Shown: in pieces, positions 1-10,835 of the stretch
Position numbering within the stretch: the stretch's first letter is position 1
Layout: every line of letters starts with the position of its first letter
Assembly: GCF_000218685.1 (NCBI RefSeq)
Contig: NW_006763290.1
Span: forward strand, 4,862,908 to 4,926,907
DNA: 64,000 nucleotides
Origin: Serpula lacrymans var. lacrymans S7.9
Taxonomy: Eukaryota > Basidiomycota > Agaricomycetes > Boletales > Serpulaceae
Direction of reading: 5' to 3'
Made by a program: the position numbers and the translations under genes
Notes under the pieces: model-generated
Seen by the model: only the letters and a program-made list of their open reading frames with translations
Database searches by the model: none
Told to the model about the DNA's origin: nothing

Positions 1-350
1 TTGACATTGTAGCGAGAGTTTGCGTTGATGAGATGGGGGGAGGGATGCGAAGTCTTTGATCACATTCAATTGCTCTACGATATACTCTTCATCGTGTTGC
101 TTGAGTAGATTGATTGTATCCGTCGTGATGTGTGGGTAACACTGGGGTGAGGCCCAGTTCCGAACCAATGCTTTGGCTCTTTCTTCTTTCTGGTCTTTAA
201 TTCGTCGAGCCAACCATTCTGCTGAATGTGGCTTAGCGTATTTCTCGGCACGTGGGTTTTGGGAAACATGTTTTGATTTATCAGTTACAAATACATTTTC
301 CGAACCGTGCTTACTGGTCAGAGAGTCCGTGCTTACTCCTGACCTTCGAG
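1..350 (-). CDS. Ty3-type element, 5' part of pol (partial, runs off window)
   Basis: On the minus strand a frame shifted by -1 relative to gag stays open from the end of gag to the window edge (about 115 codons, no stop). Such an offset frame directly downstream of gag is the usual arrangement of gag-pol in Ty3-type elements, so I infer the start of pol. No protease, reverse transcriptase or integrase motif is visible in this short part; these would lie outside the window. It is rich in Lys, Arg and Glu. The whole belongs to the element whose 5' LTR is at 3047-3743. Confidence 0.45.
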
Positions 351-1373
351 AAAATCCTTCGTCTTCGTCTCCTCCTGGGTTGTGGTTGCTTCTCTAGCTG
401 CAACTTTCTTCAGAGGGCAGTTCCTTGCGATATGACCCGGCTGGCCACATCCGTAACATAACCTGAACCGACTCTGTCGGTCTGTATCCATGGGTACGCC
501 TTGTCCGGGGAATACACCTCTCTGAGGTTGATCCTCGAACCTTCTTGCATACTGATTCGTCTGGGGTCTCGCCATCTGCTGTGGCTGCGGCACATGCTGG
601 TGCGTATACGTCTGTTGTCTGTAGATGGGTCGCGACGGCTGCGTGACTTCTCTCTTTCGTCTTTCGTCTAATTGAAACTCTTCTCTTCGTGCCTCCCATG
701 CGTAGGCTTGCGTTTTCCACTCAGCAAATGATTTTGGTAGGTCTCTCTGGATGATGACGAAATCACAGATTCGAGAGTGAAGATTCTTTTTGAGAATTCG
801 ATTGATCACGTCGAAGTGAGTGGTAGCGTCATATCCGGCCTTGTCCATGAGCGTTGTGAAATGGCTAAAGAATTCGTCGCAATGCTTATTCTCCTGCTTG
901 TATGTCTCGATCTCGTTTACCGCCTGCGATCTTTCGTTTGGATTTCCGAATACTTGGGCTAGATCGGTTAGGACGGTCGAGAGAGTCGGCCATACGGGGG
1001 TAGTTGCGTCGAGAGCTTTGGTAAGCACGTTCTCTTTCCAAGCTTTTACTGTCGACGTTCCTTGGTCGCTGATTTTGGATAGGAGGTAGATGAGCTTCGT
1101 CTTCTTGTCTGGAAAGTAGGATGCGTAGGCGGTTAAGTACAACTGTAGTGCTTGGCGCCATGCTATAAATCGTTCCTTTTCTCCTTTGAATTCGAAGGGT
1201 TCTGCTGCGAGAGTTACTTTGCCGTGTAACTGCGTGGGGTTAGACATGGATGAGGGTTTTGGAGGAATTGGAGGTGGAGGTGGAGGTGGGCGTGTAGGTG
1301 GTAGTGGTAGGGTTTGTCTGGGTGGAGTCTCTGGTTCTATGGACGGTCTTGGGTTTCGATATTCGGAAAACAC
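333..1373 (-). CDS. Ty3-type retrotransposon Gag
   Basis: Intact 346-codon frame. It starts with a proline-rich stretch (poly-Pro around residues 20-40), followed by a helical capsid-like region with the conserved tryptophan/aromatic spacing of retrotransposon gag proteins, and a CCHC zinc knuckle (CYGCGQPGHIARNC) near the C-terminus, which binds the element RNA. It is the third of three minus-strand ORFs following the 5' LTR; the ORF before it ends about 25 bp upstream. No stop or frameshift, so this copy may be recent. Role: forms the virus-like particle of the retrotransposon. Confidence 0.85.
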   Translation of the reverse strand: MFSEYRNPRPSIEPETPPRQTLPLPPTRPPPPPPPIPPKPSSMSNPTQLHGKVTLAAEPFEFKGEKERFIAWRQALQLYLTAYASYFPDKKTKLIYLLSKISDQGTSTVKAWKENVLTKALDATTPVWPTLSTVLTDLAQVFGNPNERSQAVNEIETYKQENKHCDEFFSHFTTLMDKAGYDATTHFDVINRILKKNLHSRICDFVIIQRDLPKSFAEWKTQAYAWEARREEFQLDERRKREVTQPSRPIYRQQTYTHQHVPQPQQMARPQTNQYARRFEDQPQRGVFPGQGVPMDTDRQSRFRLCYGCGQPGHIARNCPLKKVAAREATTTQEETKTKDFLEGQE

Positions 1374-1398
1374 TTTGAAGAATTAAAACGAGTTTTAT

Positions 1399-2334
1399 TT
1401 AGTTTGAATCGTAATCAAACTTGTCACTCCAATCGTTAGAAGTAAATCCAAAAATATTCTCTTCTTCTTCCAAATCTCTTTCTACCTGTGAGCTAGTGGT
1501 AGAATTACTGTCCAAGTTCGAGGTTGTTTCGTCTGGTGAGGGGGTCCTTTCTATGAGAACGTTTCCTTGAATCAACGAGGATACGGGAGGGATATAAGAG
1601 AAATTTCCGTGGGTCAGATGGTACGCTGGTTTATACTGCGAGTAGACTCTGTTGTTTTCTCGAATAAGTGTTCCCCAGAACTCGGTGTTGATCTCGGTAA
1701 CGATGAAACGATCTGTGGGGTGGCGGATGACTAAATCAAAAACTTCTTTTCCGTAGTTTTGGTATTCTCTGAACAATCGACAGACGTTCCTGATCTGTCT
1801 TTGTTCTCTTTCCCAATTTCTTCCTTCGAGGATTTCGTGTCCAATCTTAAACACTAGTCTGCGAAATTGTGATATACAGGCTACTATCCTTCGTATTGCG
1901 TCGCGGCAGAAAGGGGTGACAACTAATACGTGGACTCCTGTTTTAAGATAATCTCGTGGGTTGAAGGCGTCGTTCTGTTCGGGAGTGAGGGGGACGTCGA
2001 AGAAGAATGGTATTTCCCGATAGAATTTGATGAGATCGGTTTCGTAAATTCCAATTCTTGTAAAAAGAAGTTCAAGAGGGGTAGGATTAAATGACGCTGT
2101 AACGTATACGTCAATTTTGGATGGTTCGAGGTAGGGCGTAAGGAATTCTAGGTAAGGTGCGGAGTAGGGTCGTCGGTGGATGATGATTCCACAGGGAAGT
2201 AGGTAGTGGATCTCTCTCCCGTCCTGTTCTGGTGAGAACGCAAGTTGGGGAGTTTCAACGTAGTTTGGAAGGTGATAGATGCGTGGAGAGATTCCGTCGG
2301 ATAGTATGAGAAGAGCTGTCTTATGTTCTGCCAC
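1399..2334 (-). CDS. Uncharacterised ORF between LTR and gag of Ty3-type element
   Basis: Intact 311-codon frame starting with ATG. I do not recognise a family. It has no zinc knuckle, protease or polymerase motif, contains many aromatic and charged residues in its first 230 residues (a likely globular domain), and ends in an acidic, Ser/Thr-rich tail with several Glu runs. It lies 25 bp after the stop of the preceding ORF and its own stop is 25 bp before the gag start, so all three are probably read from one element transcript. Most Ty3 elements have gag as the first ORF; an accessory product placed here is unusual. Function unknown. Confidence 0.6.
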   Translation of the reverse strand: MAEHKTALLILSDGISPRIYHLPNYVETPQLAFSPEQDGREIHYLLPCGIIIHRRPYSAPYLEFLTPYLEPSKIDVYVTASFNPTPLELLFTRIGIYETDLIKFYREIPFFFDVPLTPEQNDAFNPRDYLKTGVHVLVVTPFCRDAIRRIVACISQFRRLVFKIGHEILEGRNWEREQRQIRNVCRLFREYQNYGKEVFDLVIRHPTDRFIVTEINTEFWGTLIRENNRVYSQYKPAYHLTHGNFSYIPPVSSLIQGNVLIERTPSPDETTSNLDSNSTTSSQVERDLEEEENIFGFTSNDWSDKFDYDSN

Positions 2335-2359
2335 TCGTCATCTGAGGGCTCGTCTTTCT

Positions 2360-2806
2360 TCACTGTCGTTCCGACGAGGGGGTTCTAGAATTCTCTGTTC
2401 GTAGACTTCGATCGATAGGTGCTCTAGGTGTATCGAATTGAACCTGAACAATTCTCTGGATGCTTGATCGGATTCCCAAAAGCAGGTTTGAGCAGCTGCC
2501 GATGCGTACTCGAGTAAGCGCGACGTATTGACGGAGTTGGGAGATTTCGAATGCTAAATCGTCGACGGCTAGAACTAGTCCTTCTAGTTCAGAGATGGGG
2601 GAAGAGGCGGCTGATGAGTCTTCGTAATACTCAGTTTCTGTGTCGCTGCGGACAGGCTGGGGGTGCGTGGCAGCGTTGACAGGTACTGCAACGTGGAGTT
2701 CTCGGTTGTTGAGGGCGTGATGGAATTCCTCGAGTGAACGTCGTTCTTCGTCCGTTACTAGGCTCTCTCTGATGTTCGACAGTTTGACGGTTGTAGAAGT
2801 GATCAA
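2360..2806 (-). CDS. Uncharacterised first ORF of Ty3-type element
   Basis: Intact 148-codon frame with an ATG start, the first ORF after the 5' LTR (about 240 bp leader). The central part is acidic and Ser-rich, followed by a helix-forming stretch with regular leucines (about residues 70-120) that could be a short coiled coil. No recognisable domain. Its stop is followed 25 bp later by the next ORF on the same strand. It could be a structural or regulatory accessory protein of the element; that is speculation. It has no paralogue elsewhere in the window. Confidence 0.5.
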   Translation of the reverse strand: MITSTTVKLSNIRESLVTDEERRSLEEFHHALNNRELHVAVPVNAATHPQPVRSDTETEYYEDSSAASSPISELEGLVLAVDDLAFEISQLRQYVALTRVRIGSCSNLLLGIRSSIQRIVQVQFDTPRAPIDRSLRTENSRTPSSERQ

Positions 2807-3046
2807 AGACGACAGCTAGGGTGAGGACTTGAGCTAGAACAAGTAAGAGTATTACTTCGAGGTGGGTAGGAATGTTGGAGAGGACAACTAGCTAGCTTAG
2901 CTAGAAGGCAAGTGGTTGTTTTGGATGGGGAGGAGGACGGTGAATGACAACACGTCCGAGGGATGAAGGAAAAGGTGGGTTAGGGCTATAATGGGTTCGA
3001 GCGAGATGGTACGCTGTGAACGGATTGTAGAGTGAGCTTTCTATTT

Positions 3047-3743
3047 TGTGAGGCAACGATAAACTATAACAAAAACTAAACCTATCTCCTTCTGCACTTG
3101 CAGGGAGTAAGGGTCCAATGAGCTTTGAGGTCGACAGACGCTAGAAATATAGCGAGTAGAGGACTTTGAGAGGTAAGCTTCAAAGGTTCTTGTTGAGGAG
3201 TAAAGCGGGTAAATTCAGTAATAGAAAGCTAAGGAGCTATACATGAATAGGTACGTCTTTATATAGAGAACTGTCCGTTCCTCAGACCGAAAGGAGAATA
3301 TACGAAAAGTGGTCTGAGGAATTAATCAACCAATAGGAAAAAGGGAGAGTAACTATCGTACGACTTCTGACTTGATTAATCAGCAGGTGAGAGACTTGTA
3401 CTAATAATAGAAGATTGTTACGCGTGGTCAGGAACCGTATCCTCATGATGAGGTACGATTCTAGATAAGGCGTTTATTAGTATTACCAGGCTTTACTAGG
3501 GCTTGGAGCTGGTTGGCGAGATGCCTACTACCAGTCTCTACCCAGTGTGCTGGCTAGCTGGGAGCGATGCCCAGTCTCTGATCTGTGATATAAAGTGGTA
3601 GCGATGGTTAAGAAAGCCTGTGAGGGCTATGAGAAGTAAGATGGCAAAGGATACCTCTAGCCCTAGAGCCAGAGGTGTAACGGGAAAAGCGTCTGAGAAC
3701 CAAGACATAACAAAGATAAGAAAATAGTAAAACGGTCCTTACA
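3047..3743 (-). repeat. 5' LTR (697 bp) of the minus-strand Ty3-type element
   Basis: Ends are TG...CA when read on the minus strand (TGTAAGGACC ... TTGCCTCACA). The length, 697 bp, equals that of the solo copies at 9098-9794 and 48197-48893, and most bases match. It is the only copy followed by ORFs of its own element, so it is the 5' LTR; the 3' LTR must lie left of the window. It has landed inside R1 copy A, whose sequence resumes at 3744. I could not recognise a tRNA primer site just inside it. Confidence 0.85.
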
Positions 3744-5167
3744 CCCCCCTTCTACCCGTCTTCTTTGCCCCCTCACCATACATAATGTCACCACTTTCTA
3801 TCCGCTTCTGTTGCTGATCCGTTGACCACCACATGCCACTGCTGATATCAGCAAAGCCCCGGTGGCCGGTCCAAATTGGGCAACAAGTCCATCTTCATGA
3901 CGTCAATCTTCCATTGTATACTATTAAATCATCAGTTGCTCATCTCGCCTGGTTGGAGTGTGGGTGGGTAGTTTTCAAGCTGGAGAAGGTTCATCCCCTT
4001 GCATTGCCTATGTACATTGCTGTCCCATCCACTTGAGTACACTTATCCTCCATCCATGGTCTTTGCTACAGCTACACCTACTACACACTGCCTGGGACTC
4101 ACTTGTTCCAAATTGGAACTACTCCTCTCCCTCCCTCGTTTGATCAGGTGGTCCAACACAACCAGTCCATTGGTAAGGCCATGGAACTGTCGGATTTGGA
4201 CTAGGTGGTGGACCGGTGGCTCCAGTTTCTTTTTCTTCAGCAGAACATTCATTTACAGTGCGATTATTTTTGATTTTTGAATCATTTTTATGGACACATA
4301 TTTTTTAGAATGCCTGACTGGCAATAAAGGATTTGTGTTGATACTGATAGTGTTTTGCCTTGCCCTTTTTTTACTGCATCTTCCCATGACATCATGATTT
4401 TCCTGCTCTCTTTTTGCTATTGGACTTTACTTTATGGCTGTACAAACCTGTGACATTACTCACAGCATTCATTGTTCTATCTCTTTCTTTTCCTTTTTTG
4501 ACAATCTTATCCTGTACTACCTACGCAGGATTCGTCAGCATACATTCCTTCCTTCATGTTCCTTCTCATTCGTTTTGCACAGCTATACTGTGCATAGCCT
4601 ACTTTTCTTTTACTATATAAACCCCTGTATTTTACCTTGTAAAAAAAACAAGAACTCCATTCCATACTTCTTCTCTAAATTCAAGTTCACTACTCTGCTG
4701 CTTGTGATCCAGTGTGGTCACAACACTTCCCACTGCTACCACTGTCAACTGCTGTCATCGTTACTTCCCATTTTTTGAAGTCATTGTCATCCCTTTCGAT
4801 TAGAGTCCTTCTGAGCACTACAGTTTGTGCGTCAGGAGCCTGCTATCACTGGGAACCTCGTCACCTCGTCATCCTTGTTGTTCTCAAACCTACCATGTGC
4901 TACAATTAGCAAGGTAGTGCTCGTCTATACTCGCCACAAAGCCCCTATCTTTCTATAAATTCAACTATCCCTCCTCCTCAAAACCCACACTCATACACCT
5001 CTGGGTTTTACTTTGAAGGATCTTTATACATACCACCCCACGAACAACCAGACCACTCCACTGTTCTAGGAGGCAAAGCCCATAAACAAGTTCCGTGGAA
5101 TCTGGGAGGATTGTGTGTTAGTTTGTTTTTGTGTGTGGTTTTCTAACAGCAGTTCTCATCTTCGACA
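3744..5167 (+). repeat. R1 copy A (5'-truncated long LTR-like repeat)
   Basis: Matches the R1 copies at 13202-15025, 37678-39485 and 46922-49444 from about a quarter of the way in to the common end (..TCGACA). The left part is cut by the Ty3 LTR ending at 3743 and presumably continues left of that element. The R1 ORF is broken here by an early stop. The right end is followed by CCGC, the same four bases that flank copy B. Confidence 0.8.
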
Positions 5168-5335
5168 CCGCAACGCTGTTCGCAAATTTTATTCGAAGAA
5201 TCCCTCGGCTCCTAGGAAGCTCAGAGGCATGGATTCGAAACTTTTTAATTACCTTTTTCAACCTATGCCCAAAAATCTAACTACTACCTCCGGTACTTGG
5301 TCTCGCCTGGAAGTTGAGCCTTAGAGGGGGGGTAG
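5168..5335 (+). pseudogene. 3' end of a Ty3-type pol gene and polypurine tract
   Basis: A short frame ends at 5324 in a stop, followed by a G-rich polypurine run and then an LTR starting at 5336. This is the classic 3' end of a Ty3 element (integrase C-terminal tail, polypurine tract, 3' LTR). The rest was displaced by the insertion of R1 copy A at a CCGC site. Only about 50 codons are left, so the family is inferred from context. Confidence 0.5.
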
Positions 5336-5748
5336 TGTTACGATAACACATTTTTGGACCTTTAATTTTCATTCTCCTCTTTAACCTTTTACTGTAGTTT
5401 TCTCACATTGTGCCATGCAGCACTTTCCCTTTTGTTCAAACTCCACTTTCTCACGCTGCGCTGCCTTTCCTTCTATTTTAGATACAAGTCTCTCACGCAG
5501 TGGAGCTTGTCACACGGGCTGCGCCCTCTGACATCATCAGCCACTGCCTTATCAAATGTATAGTACAACATGTACACACAACCTGTAGTAGTATATACCT
5601 CAATAGATCCAGGAGACTCCTCAGCGAGTCCTCCTGTTGTATCCTCACAACTAACTTGTTGAAGCTTAAAGGGGTAACCACTCCCTCATCATTATCTCTA
5701 TAGTTAGTTCTAGTTGTGCGCCAGAGTAACAAACTCTTGGTTGTTACA
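5336..5748 (+). repeat. LTR of family B (413 bp), probably a 3' LTR
   Basis: Starts TGTTACGATAACACA and ends TTGGTTGTTACA, with matching inverted termini. Related copies: 11706-12133 (-), about 12290-12712 (+), about 33100-33504 (-) and 50120-50534 (+). It directly follows a pol-like 3' end and polypurine tract, so it reads as a 3' LTR rather than a solo one. No target duplication can be tested because the 5' LTR is outside the window. Confidence 0.75.
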
Positions 5749-6512
5749 AGACCCAAAATTAGCTCTATGAGGTCCAGAAATCTGGTGGACATATTGGTTG
5801 GGGTTAGGGCAAAATATTTGGTGGCCAAATTTTTGCTAGTGAGTGATTGCCAGCTCAAGGAGGAGTGGAAGAGGTGTATCAGGCAGAGGAGGCCAACAAG
5901 GCCAAGGAAGAGAAGAAGCAAGTAGAGGCAGAGAAGGTGGGCAGCTATTTTCTAAGTTTGGCAGAAGACTTGAAAGAAATATCTTGTTTGTATATATATG
6001 GTCAGACTGTTGGTTACTATAACTTTTGTTTAATTAAAAACCCTCTTCTTTGAATATTGCAGAACAGTGCTATAGCATTTTCTTTTGTTTTCTATTAATG
6101 TTTGAACCAACTAGTGTTTGCTGAATTGTGGGAGTATGGTGTCGGGCCGGAGTTGAAAGGGTGATGTGGCGGAGATGGCCGGCTTTGACAGTGAATAATT
6201 CAAGGAAATTCTCACGTTTCTGATTCTGCTCCTAACATCCAACTGTCGTCTTATTCGCCGACGCTGCTGTTCTGCCTGTCTCTTTCTTTTCTTCTTTTCC
6301 TTTTTCTCTTCTCTTTCATTCTCTCTCACCTCTCTGCCATCCTCACATTTTATATCTCCATCTCTACTGGACTCTCTGATTCCTTTTTCATCCGTCCTCT
6401 CTCCAGATATCTCTTTCCCCTGTAATTGCGTCGTTTTGGCTCCAAATTCAATTCTATCAACTCACATCTATCCAGGCCCATCATTTCACAACTCATTCCG
6501 AACTTTGACGCG
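5749..6512. other. Intergenic region and promoter/5' UTR of the RRM gene
   Basis: No supported gene. The first part is low-complexity purine-rich sequence (about 5860-5940). From about 6230 to 6480 the plus strand is strongly pyrimidine-rich, which is common just before fungal transcription starts and fits the leader of the RRM gene starting at 6513. Confidence 0.5.
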
Positions 6513-8056
6513 ATGAACTCAATGGGAGGCATGGGAGGTCCCGCTGAGGCTCCGGTACGTTGGTTTGCATGTCGTCCTTGAGAACTGATTCTGACCTATT
6601 CTTCTCTCGTATCCTTTTGTCGTTTGACATATCATTGTGATTTGCACCTCCATATTTTGAAATTCTGAATACAGAGACGGGCACATTTATATGTCGGGAA
6701 TCTGAGTCCTCGGGTCACCGAGTATATGCTCACCGAGATTTTCGCCGTCGCAGGCCCTGTTCAGCACGTTAAAATCATTCCCGATCGCAACTATCAACAC
6801 GGTGGTCTTAATTATGGCTTTGTTGAATACATGGACATGCGTGCTGCCGAGACTGCCCTCCAAACTCTCAATGGGCGTAAAATATTTGATACGGAAATTC
6901 GCGTTAATTGGGCTTACCAAGGCCAACAAAACAAGGAAGACACCACTGGTCACTATCACGTCTTCGTTGGCGATCTCAGCCCCGAAGTCAACGACGAGAT
7001 TCTCGGTAAAGCATTCAGCGCGTTTGGAACTATGTCTGATGCTCGCGTTATGTGGGACATGAACTCTGGGAAGTCCCGTGGTTACGGATTTTTGGCTTTT
7101 AGAGATAAAACCGACGCGGAGCAGGCTATTGCCACAATGAATGGAGAATGGCTTGGTTCTCGTGCAATCCGTGTCAACTGGGCCAACCAGAAGACTCAAG
7201 GCAGTGTCGCAGTGGCATCCCCGCCTCGTCCAGGTGCAACCGGCGGTGCTCCCGCTCCTATCAATTTTCAGGGTGGACCCCTTTCCTATGATTCTGTAGT
7301 ACAACAGACACCCTCCTACAATTCCACAGTTTACGTCGGCAATCTTGTCCCGTATTGCACTCAAGCCGACCTTATTCCACTATTCCAATCCATCGGATAT
7401 CTCTCCGAAATTCGCATGCAAGCTGACCGTGGATTTGCGTTTGTCAAGCTCGACACTCATGAACATGCTGCCATGGCTATTGTGCAGCTCCAAGGCCAGA
7501 TGGTTCATGGAAGACCCATAAAATGTAGTTGGGGTAAAGACCGAGCAGATGGCACGACAGCTCAGCCAGGTGGTCCGCTCAGTCCTACTCCTGCGTCTGC
7601 TCCATACGGAAATCTTGTTCGTGCATTCTATCATCTTCTCGACTAATATTGACTTCGCTTATTAGCCTATGTACGGTATGCCTCAGCCAAACACCTATGG
7701 ACAATATGGCTTTGGTGGTTATGGTGGTTTTCCTAATCAAGCTGGCAGCACCGTTCCGGCAGGGATGGCTCAGCCTGCCGCTTCTGGAGGTGGTGCTCCT
7801 GGTATTGGTAGCATTGGCATGGCCGCTGCCACGCAAGCTGGTGCTGCGGATCCAAATGCAAACGTAGCCGGTGGTCAAGCTGGACAGGTTCAGTGGCCAG
7901 GAGGTGACCCGAGCTCTTATTATTCCAATTACTGGGGTGGTGAGTTTTATTCTGGGGCCAGCTTGTCGTTACTCAGCTGCATTTGTTTATACAGGTTACT
8001 ACGGCCAGCAAGGGTCGCAAATGCCAACAGACGGCCAGCATCAGGGTACTGCTTAA
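6513..8056 (+). CDS. PUB1: RNA-binding protein with three RRMs, TIA1/PUB1 family
   Basis: Four exons: 6513-6554, 6675-7616, 7666-7939, 7995-8056; 439 aa, phases consistent. Three RNA-recognition motifs: RRM1 about 17-92 (LYVGNL, LNYGFVEY), RRM2 about 100-178 (VFVGDL, SRGYGFLAF), RRM3 about 225-295 (VYVGNL, RGFAFVKL). The C-terminal 130 residues are rich in Gly, Gln, Ala and Pro, like the low-complexity tail of this family. Family role: binds U/AU-rich mRNA, affects splicing and mRNA stability, enters stress granules. The length is near that of yeast Pub1. The third exon's upstream donor (GTTCGT) is weak but is the one keeping frame. The short first exon supplies a Met/Gly-rich start. No breaks. 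Which paralogue it is (Pub1, Nam8 or Ngr1 type) is less certain than the family. Confidence 0.9.
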
Positions 8057-9092
8057 AGAATGTTTATTCAAAGAAGACGGCTCAGCTTTTGCGTTCGATG
8101 ATTTCCAATGTCTCCTGTTTTTGTTATCCTGGTATTTTCCCACCAGATAGTTCCTGCTTTTCTCGTCGTCTTTATATGCTTAAGCTTGTGATAGAAGTCT
8201 CGTTATGCAGCTGTAGCGAAGAAAAAATTGGCTTGTTTGGACCTTTTTGTTGCCCTCTGTAATGTTTTTTCGCTGGGGTGTCACATGATACTTGTTCGGT
8301 AAAAGGTGCTTTTACTTAATTATGTGAAATATTTACGGCATCACCGTTGGGCACGTAATCAGTTCAGTAATTGTTGTCATCTGGTGGTTGGTGGTCTTAC
8401 AAGATGGGTCTGACAAACTTGCAGGTCAGTTGATAGAGTCCTTCCAACTCATGATGCATTGCAAAAGCATGATATCTTGAAGCCTCCTACACGCCAATTG
8501 ATTCAATTGTAAGCAATCTATCATCATGATAGATGATGGGTATATTGGATTGTACTGTGTGGCTTAGTGCAAGCTATTTATGACTCAATTCATCAATTCA
8601 TGCCTCTTTTTTGACCATGGTCCCAAATTTCTTGTTGAATACTCTGAAGTATATGCTCAGACTGTACAAAGTAACTTGCCAATGTTCATAAACAAAGATT
8701 GTATCAACATGTTCACATCTCACAGTCAAGTGTAGCTGTAGTTTTCCTTTTTTGTATTAGTGTCAATAGTGTACATTTTTGTATCACCCTCAATTCTTAG
8801 GGACTTAAAAGTGATACCTCCAAACAAACTTCGTCTTTGATCCAAGTTTGAAACACTGGGCTTGTGCCCAGATGGATTTGCTCGGCAAATTGCCAGAAAT
8901 GCAGCTGCACATGAATTCTTAACAAAGCATTAGCAATCTGTAGAGATATATATATGTCTTCTCTGTGATTCTGATCAGGATGGTTAAGACCTACAGGATG
9001 CTACATCAGCCAGCATCTACAAGATGTCTGCTCAGCTATCACCTTGTGGCCACCCTACTCTGAATTTAGCCAATAAATACACCTGGATCCCC
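8057..9092. other. Intergenic AT-rich region, no gene seen
   Basis: Downstream of the RRM gene. No convincing ORF, RNA gene or repeat boundary is visible up to the solo LTR at 9098. Confidence 0.4.
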
Positions 9093-9097
9093 ATAAA

Positions 9098-9794
9098 TGT
9101 GAGGCAACGATAAACTATAACAAAAACAAAACCTGTCTCCTTCTGCACTTGCAGGGAGTAAGGGGTTCAATGAGCTTGAGGTCGACAGAGGCTAGTAAAT
9201 ATAGCGAGTAGAGGACTTTGAGAGGTAAGCTTCAAAGGTTTCCGTTGAGGAGTAAAGCGGGTAAATTCAGTAATAGAAAACTAAGGAGCCATACATGAAT
9301 AGGTAAGGCTTTATATAGTGAACTGTTCGTTCCTCAGACCGAAAGGAGAATATACAAAAAGTGGTCTGAGGAATCAATCGGCCAATAAGAAAAAGAGAGA
9401 ACAACTATAGTACGACTTTTAACTTGATTAATCAGTGGTGAGAGATTTGTACTAATAATAGAGGTTTGTTACGCGTGTTCAGGAACCGTATCCTCATGAT
9501 GAGGTACGATCCTGAACAAAGTGTTTATTAGTATATCCAGGCTTTACTGGGGCTTGGAGCTGGTTGGCGAGATGCCTACTACCAGTCCCTACTCAGTGTG
9601 CTGGCTGGCTGGGAGCGATACCCAGTCTCTGATCTGTGATATAAAATGGTAGTGATGGTTAAGAAAGCCTGTGAGGGCTATGAGAAGTAAAATGGCAAAT
9701 GATACCTCTAGCCCTAGAGCCAGAGGTGTAATGGGAAAAGTGTTCGAGAACCAAGACATAGCGAAGATAAGAATATAATAAAATGGTCCTTACA
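9098..9794 (-). repeat. Solo LTR (697 bp), same family as 3047-3743
   Basis: TG...CA ends, flanked by a perfect 5-bp target duplication ATAAA (9093-9097 and 9795-9799), with no internal coding region next to it; so it is a solo LTR left by recombination between two LTRs. It contains two strong inverted repeats (9477-9517, and the CCTCAGACC/GGTCTGAGG pair starting near 9334) and a TATA-like site on the minus strand. Confidence 0.92.
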
Positions 9795-9944
9795 ATAAAC
9801 ATCTGATGTTAGTGTCAGTTGTCCTCCAACTGCCTAACCCCAATCTTGTCAATGTCAAACCAAATTATGTCTGAGATATGAGTTCAGAAAGCTCAGGAGT
9901 TTGAGGGAGCTTTTACCACATATGTCCAAGATTCTCTCAATGTC

Positions 9945-10835
9945 TGTCAAAACCATGACCTTTGAGTTGCCGGAGTTTGGAGGATAGAGGTACACTTGTG
10001 AGAGTGGAGCGGAGTACAAGGTTTGGAGTGAATGAGGGGAGAGTAGAGGATGAAATAGGAGAGGAGTAAAGGCCCTTTGGAGAAGGACTTGGAAGACTTA
10101 GAAAGAACTTGGTAAAAAGGCATGAGGTGTTACGATCTCTATTGGACATTTAAGGACTGCTCATTTCTTTTTACTCATCGGTTATACCATCGGACCAATG
10201 ACTCATTTCCTTCACGTACACTTCTGTTCCTCTTGCATTTGCAGTACCTATTATAGTACTTAGTCCTCAACGGACGGACCTGCCCTAGATAGGACCTAAC
10301 TCCTATCACCGATTCCTTTCCATTATAAATACCATGTAACAGCAGTAGTATTCTGGAATACGATTCTACGCAGTTTACGCTTACAAAGCTAGACTCCTAA
10401 GATCAGACTTCTACTCAGAAGAAGACCAACTCTTGTTGGAAGAACTCAACTCAGAACTACGTTCTCGAACTTGTCTTCGGATAAGTCTCTTTACAAACCT
10501 CGACGAACCCTCAGACTTTGTTAAGCACTTTGTGCGTAACATGAGGAACTTATGGATATTCAAACTGCAAGAATGGAGTACAGGAGTTACATCTTATACA
10601 GTATATTATGGAGGGAGTGGAGTCTGTAAGGTGTAACTCATAATGTAGGAATATATGGAGGAAATGTATGGCAGACTGAAAGTCCGGGGTAGGAGATCAG
10701 AAGGTACAGGGCCATGCCAAATAGCAGAGCACAAGGAATGCAATTCTGGGAAAACAAAAGGCTTAGGAGTTCAAACTTGGGGGTTTCTGGCTATTTGGAG
10801 GTTCAGGTTCCCTGGCCTGTGGCATAGATATGACA
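9945..10835 (-). repeat. R3 repeat copy (LTR-like, minus), split by a solo LTR
   Basis: Read on the minus strand it starts TGTCATATC and ends TTTTGACA (inverted TGTCA/TGACA termini) and matches 12713-15114 and 31574-32904. Flanks ATGTC and ACATC differ by two transitions, so a decayed target duplication is possible but unproven. About 470 bp once the inserted LTR at 10128-10541 is removed. It has a TATATAAG-like site in other copies, so R3 is probably another LTR family. Confidence 0.6.
10128..10541 (+). repeat. Solo LTR of family C (414 bp) nested in R3
   Basis: Begins TGTTACGATC and ends GTGCGTAACA, flanked by the 5-bp duplication TGAGG (10123-10127 and 10542-10546). The R3 sequence on both sides joins perfectly once it is removed. 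An internal TATAAATA box lies near 10325. Orientation is not certain because the termini are inverted copies; it is drawn by the TATA box. Confidence 0.88.

Noticed and set aside
3020..3046. Primer binding site next to the Ty3 5' LTR
   Set aside because: The sequence inside the LTR does not start with TGG and fits no tRNA end that I recognise.
6687..7364. Long minus-strand frame (225 codons)
   Set aside because: Mirror frame of the RRM protein exon; no motif of its own.
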